A program made the translations under genes and the position numbers. The notes beneath the pieces were generated by a model, which was not told the DNA's origin, did no database searches, and saw nothing but the letters and a program-made list of their open reading frames with translations. Source: JAEUHZ01 sp964552795 (lineage in GTDB: Bacteria > Planctomycetota > UBA1135 > GCA-002686595). From it: DNA of 64,000 bases. This document shows, in pieces, positions 1 to 8,641 of the stretch (the first letter of the stretch is position 1; every line of letters starts with the position of its first letter). The DNA is taken from assembly GCA_964552795.1 (NCBI GenBank), contig CAZKIO010000002.1, forward strand, positions 1 to 64,000, read 5' to 3'.

Positions 1-267
1 GCGATCGCGCGCCGGTTGCGGCGGGCCTCGGTGCGCGCCGTGGCGGCCAAGCCCGTCGAGGAGAAGTCGGTGCAGCGCGGCGCCGCGGATGCGCTGGCGC
101 GGACACATGCGGCCGATCTCGTCGTGTGCGGCCACGCGCACGAGTTCCGCGACGAGGCGTTGCCCTCGGGGGCCCGCTGGATGGTGCTGGACGCGTTCGG
201 CGGCGCGCGCGACGTGCTGCGCGCGGGCGGCGTGGTGGAGTCGTCCCGCCTGCACACCGCTCCCTGA
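1..267 (+). CDS. C-terminal end of an LpxH-like metallophosphoesterase (partial)
   Basis: The frame is open from the first base of the window, so the start lies upstream; 88 residues are visible before TGA. A VVCGHAH segment followed by a strand ending in VLDAF resembles the C-terminal metal-binding GHTH motif and the closing beta strand of UDP-2,3-diacylglucosamine diphosphatase (LpxH) and its relatives. LpxH makes lipid X in lipid A synthesis at the inner face of the membrane. The N-terminal metal motifs lie outside the window, so another calcineurin-like phosphoesterase is equally possible. Confidence 0.6.
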   Translation, partial: AIARRLRRASVRAVAAKPVEEKSVQRGAADALARTHAADLVVCGHAHEFRDEALPSGARWMVLDAFGGARDVLRAGGVVESSRLHTAP

Positions 268-351
268 GTCCGACTCCGGTGCGCGGATGAGTGTGGCTGT
301 TGGCCACCTCTGCTCGACGACCGTGAGCGGTCGCGCCCGACCCCGGGCGGG

Positions 352-357
352 TACACT
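352..357 (+). promoter_or_regulatory. -10-like hexamer TACACT before the esterase gene
   Basis: The hexamer ends 9 bases before the ATG at 367. It is one of a series of TAnnnT elements at this distance from starts in the window and implies a leader of only a few bases. No clear -35 box or Shine-Dalgarno site is seen. Confidence 0.45.
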
Positions 358-366
358 GCGGTCCGC

Positions 367-2136
367 ATGCGAGTTGCAGTCTGGATCGCTACCCTGTCCG
401 TGGCGTTCTCGTCCGCGGCCATGCCCAACGGCCCCGCACCCGGCAAGAACCTCGTCGCCAACGGCGGCTTCGAGAAGAGCCTGGAGGGCTGGGAGGTGCG
501 CGGCCAGACGGACACGCTCAAGGCGAATCACGACACGAAGGAGCGCAAGGAAGGTCGCGCCTCCGCGCACCTGGCGAAGACGGGGGGCTTCGCCGCCGAC
601 TACTTCGCCGGTACCGCGCGCGACCTGCCCGCCGGCGGCAAGGTCCGCGTCGCCGCCGAGGTGAAGGGCAAGGATCTCGCCAATGCCTGGGTGAAGGTCT
701 ACTTCCTCTCGAAGGCCGGCGAGCCGCTGAACGAGGACGTCGACCTGCGCATGCTGCGCGGGACCTTCGCGTGGCAGACGGTGGAGGCCGAGTTCACCGT
801 GCCCGATGGCGCGGACCGCGTCGAAGTGCGTTTCTACTTCTTCCTCGGCGGCGAAGCGTGGCTCGACGAGGTCGTGGTCGAAGCGCTGGGCGGAGCGAAA
901 GCCGTGCCGAAGAAGGCTGCGAAGCCGCTCGACGCGACCACGCGGCGTTGGCTCGAGGAGAACGCGGTGGCCGTCGAGACGCTCGATCTCGAGGCGCAGC
1001 ACGCGGACCTCGCGCCGCTGAAGGCGCTGCTGAAGGACGTGCGCATCGTCCAGCTCGGCGAGAACACGCACGGCGACGGCGCCTGTTTCGATGCCAAGGC
1101 GCGGCTCGTGCGTTTCCTGCACGAGGAGTGCGGCTTCGAGGTGTTGGCCTTCGAGTCGGGGCTGTTCGAGTGCGAGCGCGCCAACGAGCGCCTGCGCGCT
1201 GGAAAGGGCGCCGAGGCGCTGGACGAGTCGGTCTTCGGGATCTGGAGGGTCTCCCAGGTCCGGCCGCTGTTCGCGTACCTGGCCGAGCGGGCTGCGGGGC
1301 AGCGGCCGCTGCACCTCTCGGGTTTCGACTGCCGCGCGTCGGGCAGCGGGGCGGCCGAGCTGTGGCCGACGTTCCGCCGCGTGTTGACGAAGGAATCGGG
1401 CGCCCGCGACGAGGACTTCGACGCCGTCCTCCGGCTCGAAACGGCGATGGGGGGCGGCGACGCATACGAGCCCAAGGCGGAGGACGTCGCGGCGGGACTG
1501 GCGGCGTGGTCGCGGCTGCGCGCGCTGTTCGACGAGCAGCGCGCCGCGATCGAGGCCCGGCACGGAACGGAAGAGGCCGCGTTCCTCTCGCGTTGCCTCG
1601 ACAACTGGAAGGCGCGCGAGGAGGTCGAGCGCTCGAAGGCGGACAAGTCGCTCGGCAAACACGGTGTGATCAACTTGCGCGACGCCGCGATGGCAGAGAA
1701 CCTGCTGTGGCTGGCCGAGGTGCGCCACCCCGGCCGCAAGATCATCGCCTGGGGCGCGACGTTCCACTTCGCGCGCGGCTTGGAGGGCGTGCGCATGGCC
1801 GGGGATCCCAAGTACTACGCCGGCTGCCGCAACATGGGCCAGATCGTGCACGAGGCCCTCGGCGACGCGTGCTACACGATCGGCTTCGCGGCCGCGGGCG
1901 GGCGCGCGGGTTCGTTCGCGTGGCAGTCCGAGCTCGATCCGCCGCGCGACGGCAGCATCGAGGACACGCTGCAGCGCTTCGGCGCTCCGTACCTGTTCGT
2001 GGACCTGCGCCGGGGCGGGCCGTTCCAGAAACCGCTGCGTCTCGCGCCGATGTCCTACGGCCGCGACATCCTCGCGGCCTGGCCCAAGGTCCTGGACGGG
2101 ATCTTCTTCATCGAGACGATGACGCCCGCGCGCTGA
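367..2136 (+). CDS. Secreted CBM-like plus erythromycin-esterase-family protein
   Basis: 589 residues. A signal peptide (about 1-19) precedes a jelly-roll carbohydrate-binding-like domain (about 28-175, beginning NLVANGGFE). A linker leads to an erythromycin-esterase-like domain (about 195-589). The catalytic signature is visible: LGENTHG gives Glu232 and His235, AFESG gives Glu263, and WGATFHF supplies the later His. The family contains hydrolases related to EreA/EreB, but most members have unknown substrates. The fusion to a sugar-binding module and the export signal argue against a cytosolic macrolide-resistance enzyme and suggest an extracellular ester or glycan substrate (inference). It stands alone, with its own TAnnnT element. 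Confidence 0.85.
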   Translation: MRVAVWIATLSVAFSSAAMPNGPAPGKNLVANGGFEKSLEGWEVRGQTDTLKANHDTKERKEGRASAHLAKTGGFAADYFAGTARDLPAGGKVRVAAEVKGKDLANAWVKVYFLSKAGEPLNEDVDLRMLRGTFAWQTVEAEFTVPDGADRVEVRFYFFLGGEAWLDEVVVEALGGAKAVPKKAAKPLDATTRRWLEENAVAVETLDLEAQHADLAPLKALLKDVRIVQLGENTHGDGACFDAKARLVRFLHEECGFEVLAFESGLFECERANERLRAGKGAEALDESVFGIWRVSQVRPLFAYLAERAAGQRPLHLSGFDCRASGSGAAELWPTFRRVLTKESGARDEDFDAVLRLETAMGGGDAYEPKAEDVAAGLAAWSRLRALFDEQRAAIEARHGTEEAAFLSRCLDNWKAREEVERSKADKSLGKHGVINLRDAAMAENLLWLAEVRHPGRKIIAWGATFHFARGLEGVRMAGDPKYYAGCRNMGQIVHEALGDACYTIGFAAAGGRAGSFAWQSELDPPRDGSIEDTLQRFGAPYLFVDLRRGGPFQKPLRLAPMSYGRDILAAWPKVLDGIFFIETMTPAR

Positions 2137-2194
2137 CGGGGCCGGCCCGGTCGGGTCGCCGCGTTCCGGATCGGACTCCGCGAGCGCCCGTCGC

Positions 2195-2200
2195 TAAGAT
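2195..2200 (+). promoter_or_regulatory. -10-like hexamer TAAGAT before the ECF sigma gene
   Basis: It ends 10 bases before the ATG at 2211, giving an expected leader of about 4 bases. No recognisable -35 box was found at 16-18 bases upstream. Confidence 0.45.
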
Positions 2201-2210
2201 CGAATCGTCC

Positions 2211-2783
2211 ATGGCTGAGCCCGAGGTCGGAGAAGCAACGTTGCTCCTGCGCCGCATCTCGGCCGGCGACGCCTCCGCGCGCGAGCGCTTGATCGACCTC
2301 GTCTACGGCGAACTGCGGCGCATCGCGCAACACCACCTGCGGGGGCGCGATCAGCACAGCCTGCAACCGACGATGCTGGTTCACGAGGCCTGGCTGCGGC
2401 TGGCCGGAGCCGGGTCGCAGGACTTCGAGGGGCGTCGGCATTTCCTGGGGGTGGCCTCGCGTGCGATGCGTTGCATGCTGGTGGACCACGCGCGGGCGCG
2501 CGGCGTCCGCCGCCGGCAGGAGCACGACGGGGACGACGACCCGCTCGACCTCGCCGTCGCGCACCTGGAGGCCGATCAGACGAGCCTGATCGACGTCGAC
2601 ACCGCGCTGGCGGAGTTGGAACAGGACGATCCCGATCTGGCGCGCCTGGTCGAGTTGCGCTTCTTCTGCGGCCTCGGCCACGCGGAGATCGCAGCCGTCC
2701 TGGGCTGCTCGGTCTCGACGGTCGAACGCGACTGGCGCGTGGCCCGTGCGCGCCTGCACCGGCGGCTGGGTGGCGAGCCGTGA
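2211..2783 (+). CDS. ECF-type sigma factor (Sigma70_ECF/TIGR02999-like)
   Basis: 190 residues, normal for the family. Residues about 15-100 form sigma region 2, with the typical LQPTMLVHEAWLRL stretch (residues 51-64). Residues about 135-187 form region 4, with a helix-turn-helix around AEIAAVLGCSVSTVERDW. This is the subgroup common in Planctomycetota and Acidobacteria, which usually has no classical anti-sigma gene. Here its stop codon overlaps the start of a membrane Ser/Thr kinase by 4 bases (GTGA), so the two are probably co-translated and the kinase may control the sigma factor (inference). The ATG at 2211 was chosen because it matches the family N-terminus and the TAAGAT element; longer upstream extensions of the frame are antisense or out-of-frame noise. 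Confidence 0.92.
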   Translation: MAEPEVGEATLLLRRISAGDASARERLIDLVYGELRRIAQHHLRGRDQHSLQPTMLVHEAWLRLAGAGSQDFEGRRHFLGVASRAMRCMLVDHARARGVRRRQEHDGDDDPLDLAVAHLEADQTSLIDVDTALAELEQDDPDLARLVELRFFCGLGHAEIAAVLGCSVSTVERDWRVARARLHRRLGGEP

Positions 2784-5329
2784 GCTCACGTTGGAGCGTA
2801 GTCCGCGCGGCGTTCGAGGAGTTGCTCGAGCAGGGCGACGAGGAACGGACAGCGCGCCTGGATGCGCTCGAAGGAACCGATCCCGAACTGGCGCGCGAGC
2901 TGCGCGAACTCCTCGCACACGACGGCGCGGGTGGACGGTTCCTCGAGCGGTCGAGCGCCCCGCTCGCCCGCCCGGGCCCGCGCGCGATGCTCCAGCCGGG
3001 CCAGCGGCTGGGGCGCTACCGGCTCGAGCGCCTGCTGGGTGCCGGCGGCATGGGGGCGGTGTGGGAAGCGGCGCAGGAGTCTCCGGCGCGCCGCGTGGCG
3101 CTCAAGGTCCTGGCGGTGGAGGGCTGGTCGCGCGCCGAGCGCTGGCGCTTCGAGCACGAGGCCGAAGTGCTCGCGCGCCTGTCGCACCCGGCGATCGCGC
3201 AGCTCTACGAGGTCGGCAGCGAACCGCACGGCGGGGCGGAGGTGTCGTGGTTCGCCATGGAGCTCGTCGAGGATGCGAGCGACATCGTCTCCTGGGTCGA
3301 GCAGCATTCGCTCGGCCGGTCGCAGCGCCTCGTCTTGTTCACCGAGCTGTGCGCGGCCGTCCAGTACGGCCACCAGCGCGGCGTGATCCACCGCGACATC
3401 AAGCCGGCCAACGTGCTGGTCGATCGGCACGGCCGCCTCAAGCTCATCGATTTCGGGGTGGCGCGCGCGGTCTCGGGTTCGAACGCCACGCCATCGCTGC
3501 GCACGCGCACCGGCGAGCTGGTGGGGACGCTGCAGTACATGGCCCCCGAACAGGCCGCCGGGAACGCGCATTCGATCGACGTGCGCTGCGACGTGTACGC
3601 GCTCGGCGTCCTCCTGTACCGGCTCTTGTGCGGCACCGGCCCGTTCGACTTCGAAGGCGCGTCCTTGCCGGAGGTCGTGCGCATCGTCCGGGAGGAGGAT
3701 CCAAGGCCGCCCTCCGAACGCGACCCGACCCTGTCGGGCGACCTCGAGTGGATCCTGCTCAAGGCGCTCGAGAAGGAACCGGCGCGGCGCTACGGGGGAG
3801 TGGCCGAACTGGCGGAGGACCTGCGGCGTCACGCGGCCGACGAGATGGTCCTCGCGCGCGCGCCCGGGCGCGCCTACCGCAGCCTGAAGTTCGTGCGCCG
3901 CAACCGTGTGCTGGTGGCCATCACCGGCGCGGTGGTGCTGGGACTCGCGATCGCCACGGCGGGCGCGCTGATCGGCTTGCGCAAGGCGCGGGCGGGCGAG
4001 ACGGCGGCGATCGTCGCGGGCGAAGAGACCAGGGTGCAGGAGCGGATCGCACGGCAGCAGGCCACCCTGGCGGAAGAGCAGCGGCAGCTGGCGGCGCGCG
4101 AGGCGCAGCGCCAGCGCTCGGCGCTCGGACTCGTGGAGGACCTGTTCGCCGGCATCCGCGACACGGTCGAGGGGCGCGACGTGCGCGTCGCCGACCTCCT
4201 GGAATCCGCCACGCTGGACCCGGACACCGACCCGGACGTCGAGTTCTTCGTGCGCACGGTGCGCGGCAAGATCTACCTGCGGTTGAAGCTGTTCGCGGAG
4301 GCCGACCGCGAGCTGTCGCGCGCCGTGGAGCTGTTTCCGGCCACGACGGGGGAAGCCAGCCTGCGCGAGCGCCTGATCGAGTCGCGCGCGCTCCTGGGCA
4401 GCGCCTGGACGCGCCTGGGCCGCGCCGAGGAAGGCGAGGCGCTGATGCGCGCCGCGGTCGAGGAGGCGCAGGCGGCCGGCCACGCGCAGGTCCGGACGGT
4501 CGCCGAGCTCCAGCTCCTGGACCACCTGCGCAAGCGCGGCGCGTTCGCGGAGTTGATGGAACGCGCGCAGGCGCTGCGCGAGCGCGCGCGAGAGAGCGGC
4601 GACGAGCCACGGATCCTGCTGACGGGGGAGCTGCTCGGGTTCGCCTTGCAGGGGCTGGGCCGCGACGCGGAAGCCCTGCCGCTGTTCGAGGAGCAGTGGG
4701 AGTCGTGCCGTGCCCGGGCCGGCGAACGGGATCCCAGGTCGGTGGGCGCGCTCTTCAACTACGCCACCGCGCTGCAGAGCGCGGGTGAGGCGGCCCGTGC
4801 CGAGGAACTGTTCCCGAAGGTCGTCGAGTTGTGCAGCGAGGTGCTGGGGCCCGTGCACACCCAGACGCTGACGGCGATGAACAACCACGCGGTGCTGGCC
4901 TTGGCGCGCGGCGACCGGGGGGCGGCGGCGCTGCGGTTCGAAGCCGTGGTCCGGGCCTACGACGAGCAGGGTGCTCCGCCGACGCTCGAACACCTGATCG
5001 CCATCAACAACCTGGGCATGACGCTGTTCAAGTCGAGCCGGTTCGGAGAGGCGGAACCCGTGTTGCGGCGCGGCGCGGAGTCGGCCGGCCGCATCCTGAG
5101 CGAGCGCGACGTCCACCGCTTCCAGTTCGGTTTCAACCACGGTGCCTGCCTGGCCGCCATGAAGCGCTGGGAGGAAGCGCGCCCGGTGCTGTTCGAGAAC
5201 ATGGCCGCCCTGGAAGCGCTGCTGCCGGCCGGGAATCCGATCCTGGCGATGGCGCGGCGGACGATCGCGGACGCGCTCCAGCTCAACGGATTGCCGGACG
5301 AGGCCGCGCGCTGGCGCGGCGGGCGCTGA
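2780..5329 (+). CDS. Membrane Ser/Thr protein kinase with TPR sensor domain
   Basis: 849 residues from a GTG start overlapping the sigma stop codon. After about 70 leading residues comes a Hanks-type kinase with all key parts: Gly loop GAGGMG near 87-92, Lys109 in VALK, HRDIKPAN (204-211), DFG (224-226) and MAPEQ. One transmembrane helix lies near residues 377-400. It is followed by a Gln/Glu/Arg-rich coiled coil (about 405-460) and a long TPR array to the C-terminus. The topology puts the kinase in the cytoplasm and the TPRs across the membrane. Sigma-kinase pairs of this layout are frequent in Planctomycetota. The likely role is signal input to the adjacent sigma factor; the signal is unknown. 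Confidence 0.92.
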   Translation: MSSRWSVVRAAFEELLEQGDEERTARLDALEGTDPELARELRELLAHDGAGGRFLERSSAPLARPGPRAMLQPGQRLGRYRLERLLGAGGMGAVWEAAQESPARRVALKVLAVEGWSRAERWRFEHEAEVLARLSHPAIAQLYEVGSEPHGGAEVSWFAMELVEDASDIVSWVEQHSLGRSQRLVLFTELCAAVQYGHQRGVIHRDIKPANVLVDRHGRLKLIDFGVARAVSGSNATPSLRTRTGELVGTLQYMAPEQAAGNAHSIDVRCDVYALGVLLYRLLCGTGPFDFEGASLPEVVRIVREEDPRPPSERDPTLSGDLEWILLKALEKEPARRYGGVAELAEDLRRHAADEMVLARAPGRAYRSLKFVRRNRVLVAITGAVVLGLAIATAGALIGLRKARAGETAAIVAGEETRVQERIARQQATLAEEQRQLAAREAQRQRSALGLVEDLFAGIRDTVEGRDVRVADLLESATLDPDTDPDVEFFVRTVRGKIYLRLKLFAEADRELSRAVELFPATTGEASLRERLIESRALLGSAWTRLGRAEEGEALMRAAVEEAQAAGHAQVRTVAELQLLDHLRKRGAFAELMERAQALRERARESGDEPRILLTGELLGFALQGLGRDAEALPLFEEQWESCRARAGERDPRSVGALFNYATALQSAGEAARAEELFPKVVELCSEVLGPVHTQTLTAMNNHAVLALARGDRGAAALRFEAVVRAYDEQGAPPTLEHLIAINNLGMTLFKSSRFGEAEPVLRRGAESAGRILSERDVHRFQFGFNHGACLAAMKRWEEARPVLFENMAALEALLPAGNPILAMARRTIADALQLNGLPDEAARWRGGR

Positions 5330-5436
5330 GCGGCGGCAGGAAATCGCGGATTCCGTGCGGGGCGTCCGGCGGGTCGACCGTGCTCCCGGGTGGCGGGCCG
5401 ACCGGCCCCTCGAGTCCACACCACCAGGAGTCCGTC

Positions 5437-6867
5437 ATGATCACCGTCCAACGATCGCTGTCCATCGCCGCCATCCTCGCGGCGACCCTCGCACTGGCCC
5501 CGAGTGCGCCCGCTCAGTCGGTCCGAGCCTTCGGAACGAGAACCGACGAGCCGGGCGCGCCGGCCGGCCTGGCGACCTACGAGACCGGCCTGGGCGGCCA
5601 GTCCCACTTCCGCGTCACCGGCCCGGGCGCCGATTTCGTCCAGGCCTCGGCCACGACGCGCACGATGGGTTTCGTCCCGACCCAGTTCTGCGGTTTCTGG
5701 ATCGACATGCCGGCCCTGCCTCCGGGCGCCGTCGAGGTCGAGAGCTTCGCGTGCTGGAACTACCTGCGGTTCGCGCCACCGTCGCCTCAGGACACGATCC
5801 AGGTGAACGGACTGCCTTTCGTCGGCGATCTCGCCGGCTGGGGCGATCGCGACCTGTGCTGGGGCAAGGACATGGGGGTCACGTACATCGCAAACGTGAC
5901 CGGGGCGCTCGCGCACGGGGTTCCCAACTCGGTGGACGGTGCCTGCGACAAGGCCGCCCCGGGGGATCCGCACGTCCTGGGCGAAGGCATCACGCTGTTG
6001 ACGGTCTACACGGTGCCGGGCGCCCCCAACCGGCTCGTCGACGTGTGGGTCGGCTACACGTCGACCGAGACCCACCCCGGAGGCGACGCGCGCGCGCTGC
6101 TGATGCTGGGCGTGCCCTACGCGTCGGGCAGCGTCCACCTGTTCTTCAATGCGCTCGACGGACAGCAGAACGCCGGCGACAACCTGGTCATCAACGCGTC
6201 GCCCCTGAGCGGCACCTTCCCGGGGACCGCGCTCCCCGGCAACGCGTGGACCGGGCTCTCGGGCCCCCTGGCGCACTCCAACTTGTACGACGCCGGAGAC
6301 GGCGACGCGGCCGCCTACGTGTCGGCGGGCGACACCGCGATCCTCGTCCGGTCCGTGTTCATCCTCGATTGCATTGCGCACACCTTCGCCGCCAGTTCGA
6401 TCGAGGTGGCCTGCGGGGGAATCGCGATCCACTGCACGGCCAAGGTCAACTCGCTGGGCTGCACCCCGGCGATCGCCGCGACCGGCCTGCCGAGCGCGAG
6501 CGCCACCAGCGGGTTCGCCGTGCAGTGCGCGAACGTGCGCAACAACCGCCCGGGCATGCTGATCTACAGCACCACGGGTCGCGCGGCGATCCCGTTCCAA
6601 GGCGGAACCCTGTGCATCGCGGCGCCGATCAAGCGGACACCCATGGTCAACGCCGGCGGAAACCCGGCGCCGGCGGACGACTGCTCCGGCGTGTACTCGC
6701 TGGACATGAACGCGTTCGCGGCGGGCCTGCTCGGAGGGAGCCCGTTGCCGGAGTTGCGCATGCCCGGCACGGTGATCAACTGCCAGTGGTGGGGCCGCGA
6801 TGCCGGCTTCGCTCCGCCCAACAACACGACGCTCTCGAACGGCCTCGAGTACACGATCTGTCCCTAG
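5437..6867 (+). CDS. Secreted protein with lineage C-terminal module, function unknown
   Basis: 476 residues with a signal peptide cleaved near residue 26 (APAQS). The body is beta-rich with scattered cysteines and includes a stretch about a named inner product and a VYTVPG segment that recalls extracellular adhesin-type repeats. The last 110 or so residues carry the pattern PFQGGTL ... ISP/C-terminal CP, shared with the proteins at 42533-43891 and 47960-49624. The start is supported by CCAGGAG seven bases upstream of ATG. It lies 107 bases after the kinase gene in the same direction and could belong to that signalling unit, but two hairpins downstream end it. No enzyme motif is visible. Confidence 0.75.
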   Translation: MITVQRSLSIAAILAATLALAPSAPAQSVRAFGTRTDEPGAPAGLATYETGLGGQSHFRVTGPGADFVQASATTRTMGFVPTQFCGFWIDMPALPPGAVEVESFACWNYLRFAPPSPQDTIQVNGLPFVGDLAGWGDRDLCWGKDMGVTYIANVTGALAHGVPNSVDGACDKAAPGDPHVLGEGITLLTVYTVPGAPNRLVDVWVGYTSTETHPGGDARALLMLGVPYASGSVHLFFNALDGQQNAGDNLVINASPLSGTFPGTALPGNAWTGLSGPLAHSNLYDAGDGDAAAYVSAGDTAILVRSVFILDCIAHTFAASSIEVACGGIAIHCTAKVNSLGCTPAIAATGLPSASATSGFAVQCANVRNNRPGMLIYSTTGRAAIPFQGGTLCIAAPIKRTPMVNAGGNPAPADDCSGVYSLDMNAFAAGLLGGSPLPELRMPGTVINCQWWGRDAGFAPPNNTTLSNGLEYTICP

Positions 6868-6869
6868 AT

Positions 6870-6886
6870 CCTCGGCGACTCCGAGG
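6870..6886 (+). terminator. Small hairpin just after the secreted protein gene
   Basis: Perfect 6-bp stem CCTCGG/CCGAGG with a 5-base loop, 2 bases after the stop codon. There is no T tract. It is the first of two consecutive hairpins here. Confidence 0.35.
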
Positions 6887-6904
6887 TGCAGAGCGGAGCG
6901 AGAG

Positions 6905-6942
6905 CGCGGGCGGTTGCTTCCCCGAGGAGGCAGCCGCCCGCG
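6905..6942 (+). terminator. Strong 13-bp hairpin, terminator-like
   Basis: The arms at 6905-6917 and 6930-6942 pair over 13 positions with one G-U, and the 12-base loop can itself pair 3 bp. There is no T tract after it, so intrinsic termination would be of the T-less kind. It separates the secreted protein gene from cmk. Confidence 0.5.
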
Positions 6943-7016
6943 GCCGTCCAGCGCGGATCGCAGCGGACGTGTGGAGCGGATCGCGGCACGCGGTGGCCGG
7001 CCGCGGATTCCATCGG

Positions 7017-7044
7017 TTGCGGCCGAGCCCCGCGTCCGTAGAAT
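7017..7044 (+). promoter_or_regulatory. Candidate promoter of cmk-plsC
   Basis: TTGCGG at 7017-7022 and TAGAAT at 7039-7044 are separated by 16 bases, a fair sigma70-type match. The -10 ends 13 bases before the cmk ATG at 7058, so the leader would be about 7 bases. Confidence 0.5.
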
Positions 7045-7057
7045 CCCGCGCCCGAGC

Positions 7058-7723
7058 ATGATCATCGCCATCGACGGACCCGCGGGCGCGGGCAAGAGCA
7101 CGGCGTCCCGCGCGCTGGCCGGAATCCTGGGGCTCACGTTCCTCGACACGGGGGCGATGTACCGCGCCGTGACCCTGGCCTGCCTCGAACGCGGCGTGGA
7201 CCCGCACGACCAGGCCGCCTGCGCCGCCGTCGCGCGCGAGCTGCGCCTGGACTTCGATGAACATGGCGTCATCCAGATCAACGGCCGCACCGGCGAACCG
7301 GCGATCCGCGGGCCCGAGGTCACGGCCGCCGTGTCGCACGTGTCGGCCCACCCCGCCGTCCGCCGCCTGATCGTGCCGCGCCAGCGGGACGAGGCGCGCT
7401 TCCGCAACGGCATCGTGGCCGAGGGCCGCGACGTCGGTTCGGTGGTCTTCCCCGACGCGGACGTGAAGCTCTACCTCGACGCGTCGCCCGAGGTCCGGGC
7501 GCGCCGCCGCGCCGACGAGATCGGGCCGTCGGCGGACTACCCGCGCATCCTGGAGCTGATGCGCGAGCGCGACCGGCTCGACCGCACGCGCGCCGACTCG
7601 CCGCTCCTGTGCCCGCCGGACGCGCACGTGATCGACACCGACCGCCTCGACCCGGCCGGCGTCGTCGACGCGATGCTGCAGCGCGTGCGGGCCCGCATCG
7701 ACGCCCGGGCCTCCGGCCGATGA
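7058..7723 (+). CDS. cmk: Cytidylate kinase
   Basis: 221 residues, normal size. It phosphorylates CMP/dCMP with ATP in pyrimidine nucleotide salvage. The N-terminal P loop DGPAGAGKST (residues 6-15) and the following LDTGAMYRA (about 29-37) are diagnostic; EGRDVGSVVFPDA is the NMP-binding segment. The stop codon overlaps the plsC start (ATGA). The cmk-plsC pair near rpsA is a widespread bacterial arrangement, and rpsA lies 2.4 kb downstream here. Confidence 0.96.
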   Translation: MIIAIDGPAGAGKSTASRALAGILGLTFLDTGAMYRAVTLACLERGVDPHDQAACAAVARELRLDFDEHGVIQINGRTGEPAIRGPEVTAAVSHVSAHPAVRRLIVPRQRDEARFRNGIVAEGRDVGSVVFPDADVKLYLDASPEVRARRRADEIGPSADYPRILELMRERDRLDRTRADSPLLCPPDAHVIDTDRLDPAGVVDAMLQRVRARIDARASGR

Positions 7724-8364
7724 GCCCGGCGAGGGCCGACGCCGCGGACGAGCACGAGCCGCCGCTGACGCGGCGCACGCTGGTCTACTGGATCTGTCAT
7801 CTCTCCACGCTGGTGTACGCCAAGCTGTGGCACCGCCTGCGCGTCGAGGGGCTGGAGCACCTGCCGCGCACGGGCGGCGCGGTCGTCGCGAGCAACCACC
7901 AGTCGCACCTGGACATCCTGGTGTACGGCGGCTGCATCCCGCGGCACGTGGCCTTCGTCGCGCGCGACACGCTGGCCGACCAGCGCTGGCTGGGTTTCGT
8001 GATGCGCCAGTGCGGCGCGGTGCTCGTGCGCCGCGGGATGAGCGACCGCAAGGCATTGCGCGCCATGGTCGACCACCTGGAGGCCGGCGACCTCGTGGCG
8101 ATCTTCCCCGAGGGCACGCGCACCCGCGACGGCAAGCTGCAGGAGTTCAAGGGCGGCGCGCTGCTCGCCGCGCGCATGGCGCGCGTGCCGATCGTGCCGG
8201 TCGGCATCCACGGCGCGTTCGAGGCCTTCCCGCGCGGGCGCGTGTTCCCGCGGCCCTGCCAGATCACGGTGCGCTTCGGCGCACCGATCGATTCGTCGCT
8301 GCCGGACGCGCAGGAGCGGCTGGTCGCGGCCGTGTCGGAACTGTGCGCGCCGCCGGGCGCGTGA
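7720..8364 (+). CDS. plsC: 1-acyl-sn-glycerol-3-phosphate acyltransferase
   Basis: 214 residues. It adds the second acyl chain to lysophosphatidate in phospholipid synthesis at the inner membrane. The catalytic NHQSHLD (HX4D) motif and the FPEGTR glycerol-phosphate-binding motif are both intact, and a hydrophobic segment (VYWICHLSTLVYAKLW) precedes them. Translation is coupled to cmk through the ATGA overlap at 7720. Confidence 0.93.
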   Translation: MSPARADAADEHEPPLTRRTLVYWICHLSTLVYAKLWHRLRVEGLEHLPRTGGAVVASNHQSHLDILVYGGCIPRHVAFVARDTLADQRWLGFVMRQCGAVLVRRGMSDRKALRAMVDHLEAGDLVAIFPEGTRTRDGKLQEFKGGALLAARMARVPIVPVGIHGAFEAFPRGRVFPRPCQITVRFGAPIDSSLPDAQERLVAAVSELCAPPGA

Positions 8365-8443
8365 ATGCGGCGCCCCGGACCCGCGTACTCCGCGGACGGC
8401 GGGCGGCACGACGTGCAAGCGCAAGACCCCGACGAGGAAGGCG

Positions 8444-8641
8444 ATGCAACGCTACGAGTACAAGTTCGTCCGGATCGGCGAGGGCTGGATGGGCGCCCGG
8501 CGCCGCGAGCGCGAGGAGTACCGCTCGATCGTCGCCGATCACGCCCGCGACGGCTGGCGCCTGGTGCAGGTGTTCGCGCCCGGCGTCGGCGCCTACGGGA
8601 TGGCGCGCTACTACGAGATGATCTTCGAGAAGCCCGTCTAG
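8444..8641 (+). CDS. Small DUF4177-type protein
   Basis: 65 residues, beginning with YEYKFV and containing GWRLVQVFAPG and a closing YYEMIFEKP, the pattern of DUF4177 proteins. These are small soluble beta-alpha-beta proteins of unknown function. A GAGGAAGG Shine-Dalgarno-like stretch lies just upstream of ATG. It is 79 bases after plsC in the same direction and may be the last gene of the cmk unit. Confidence 0.8.
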   Translation: MQRYEYKFVRIGEGWMGARRREREEYRSIVADHARDGWRLVQVFAPGVGAYGMARYYEMIFEKPV

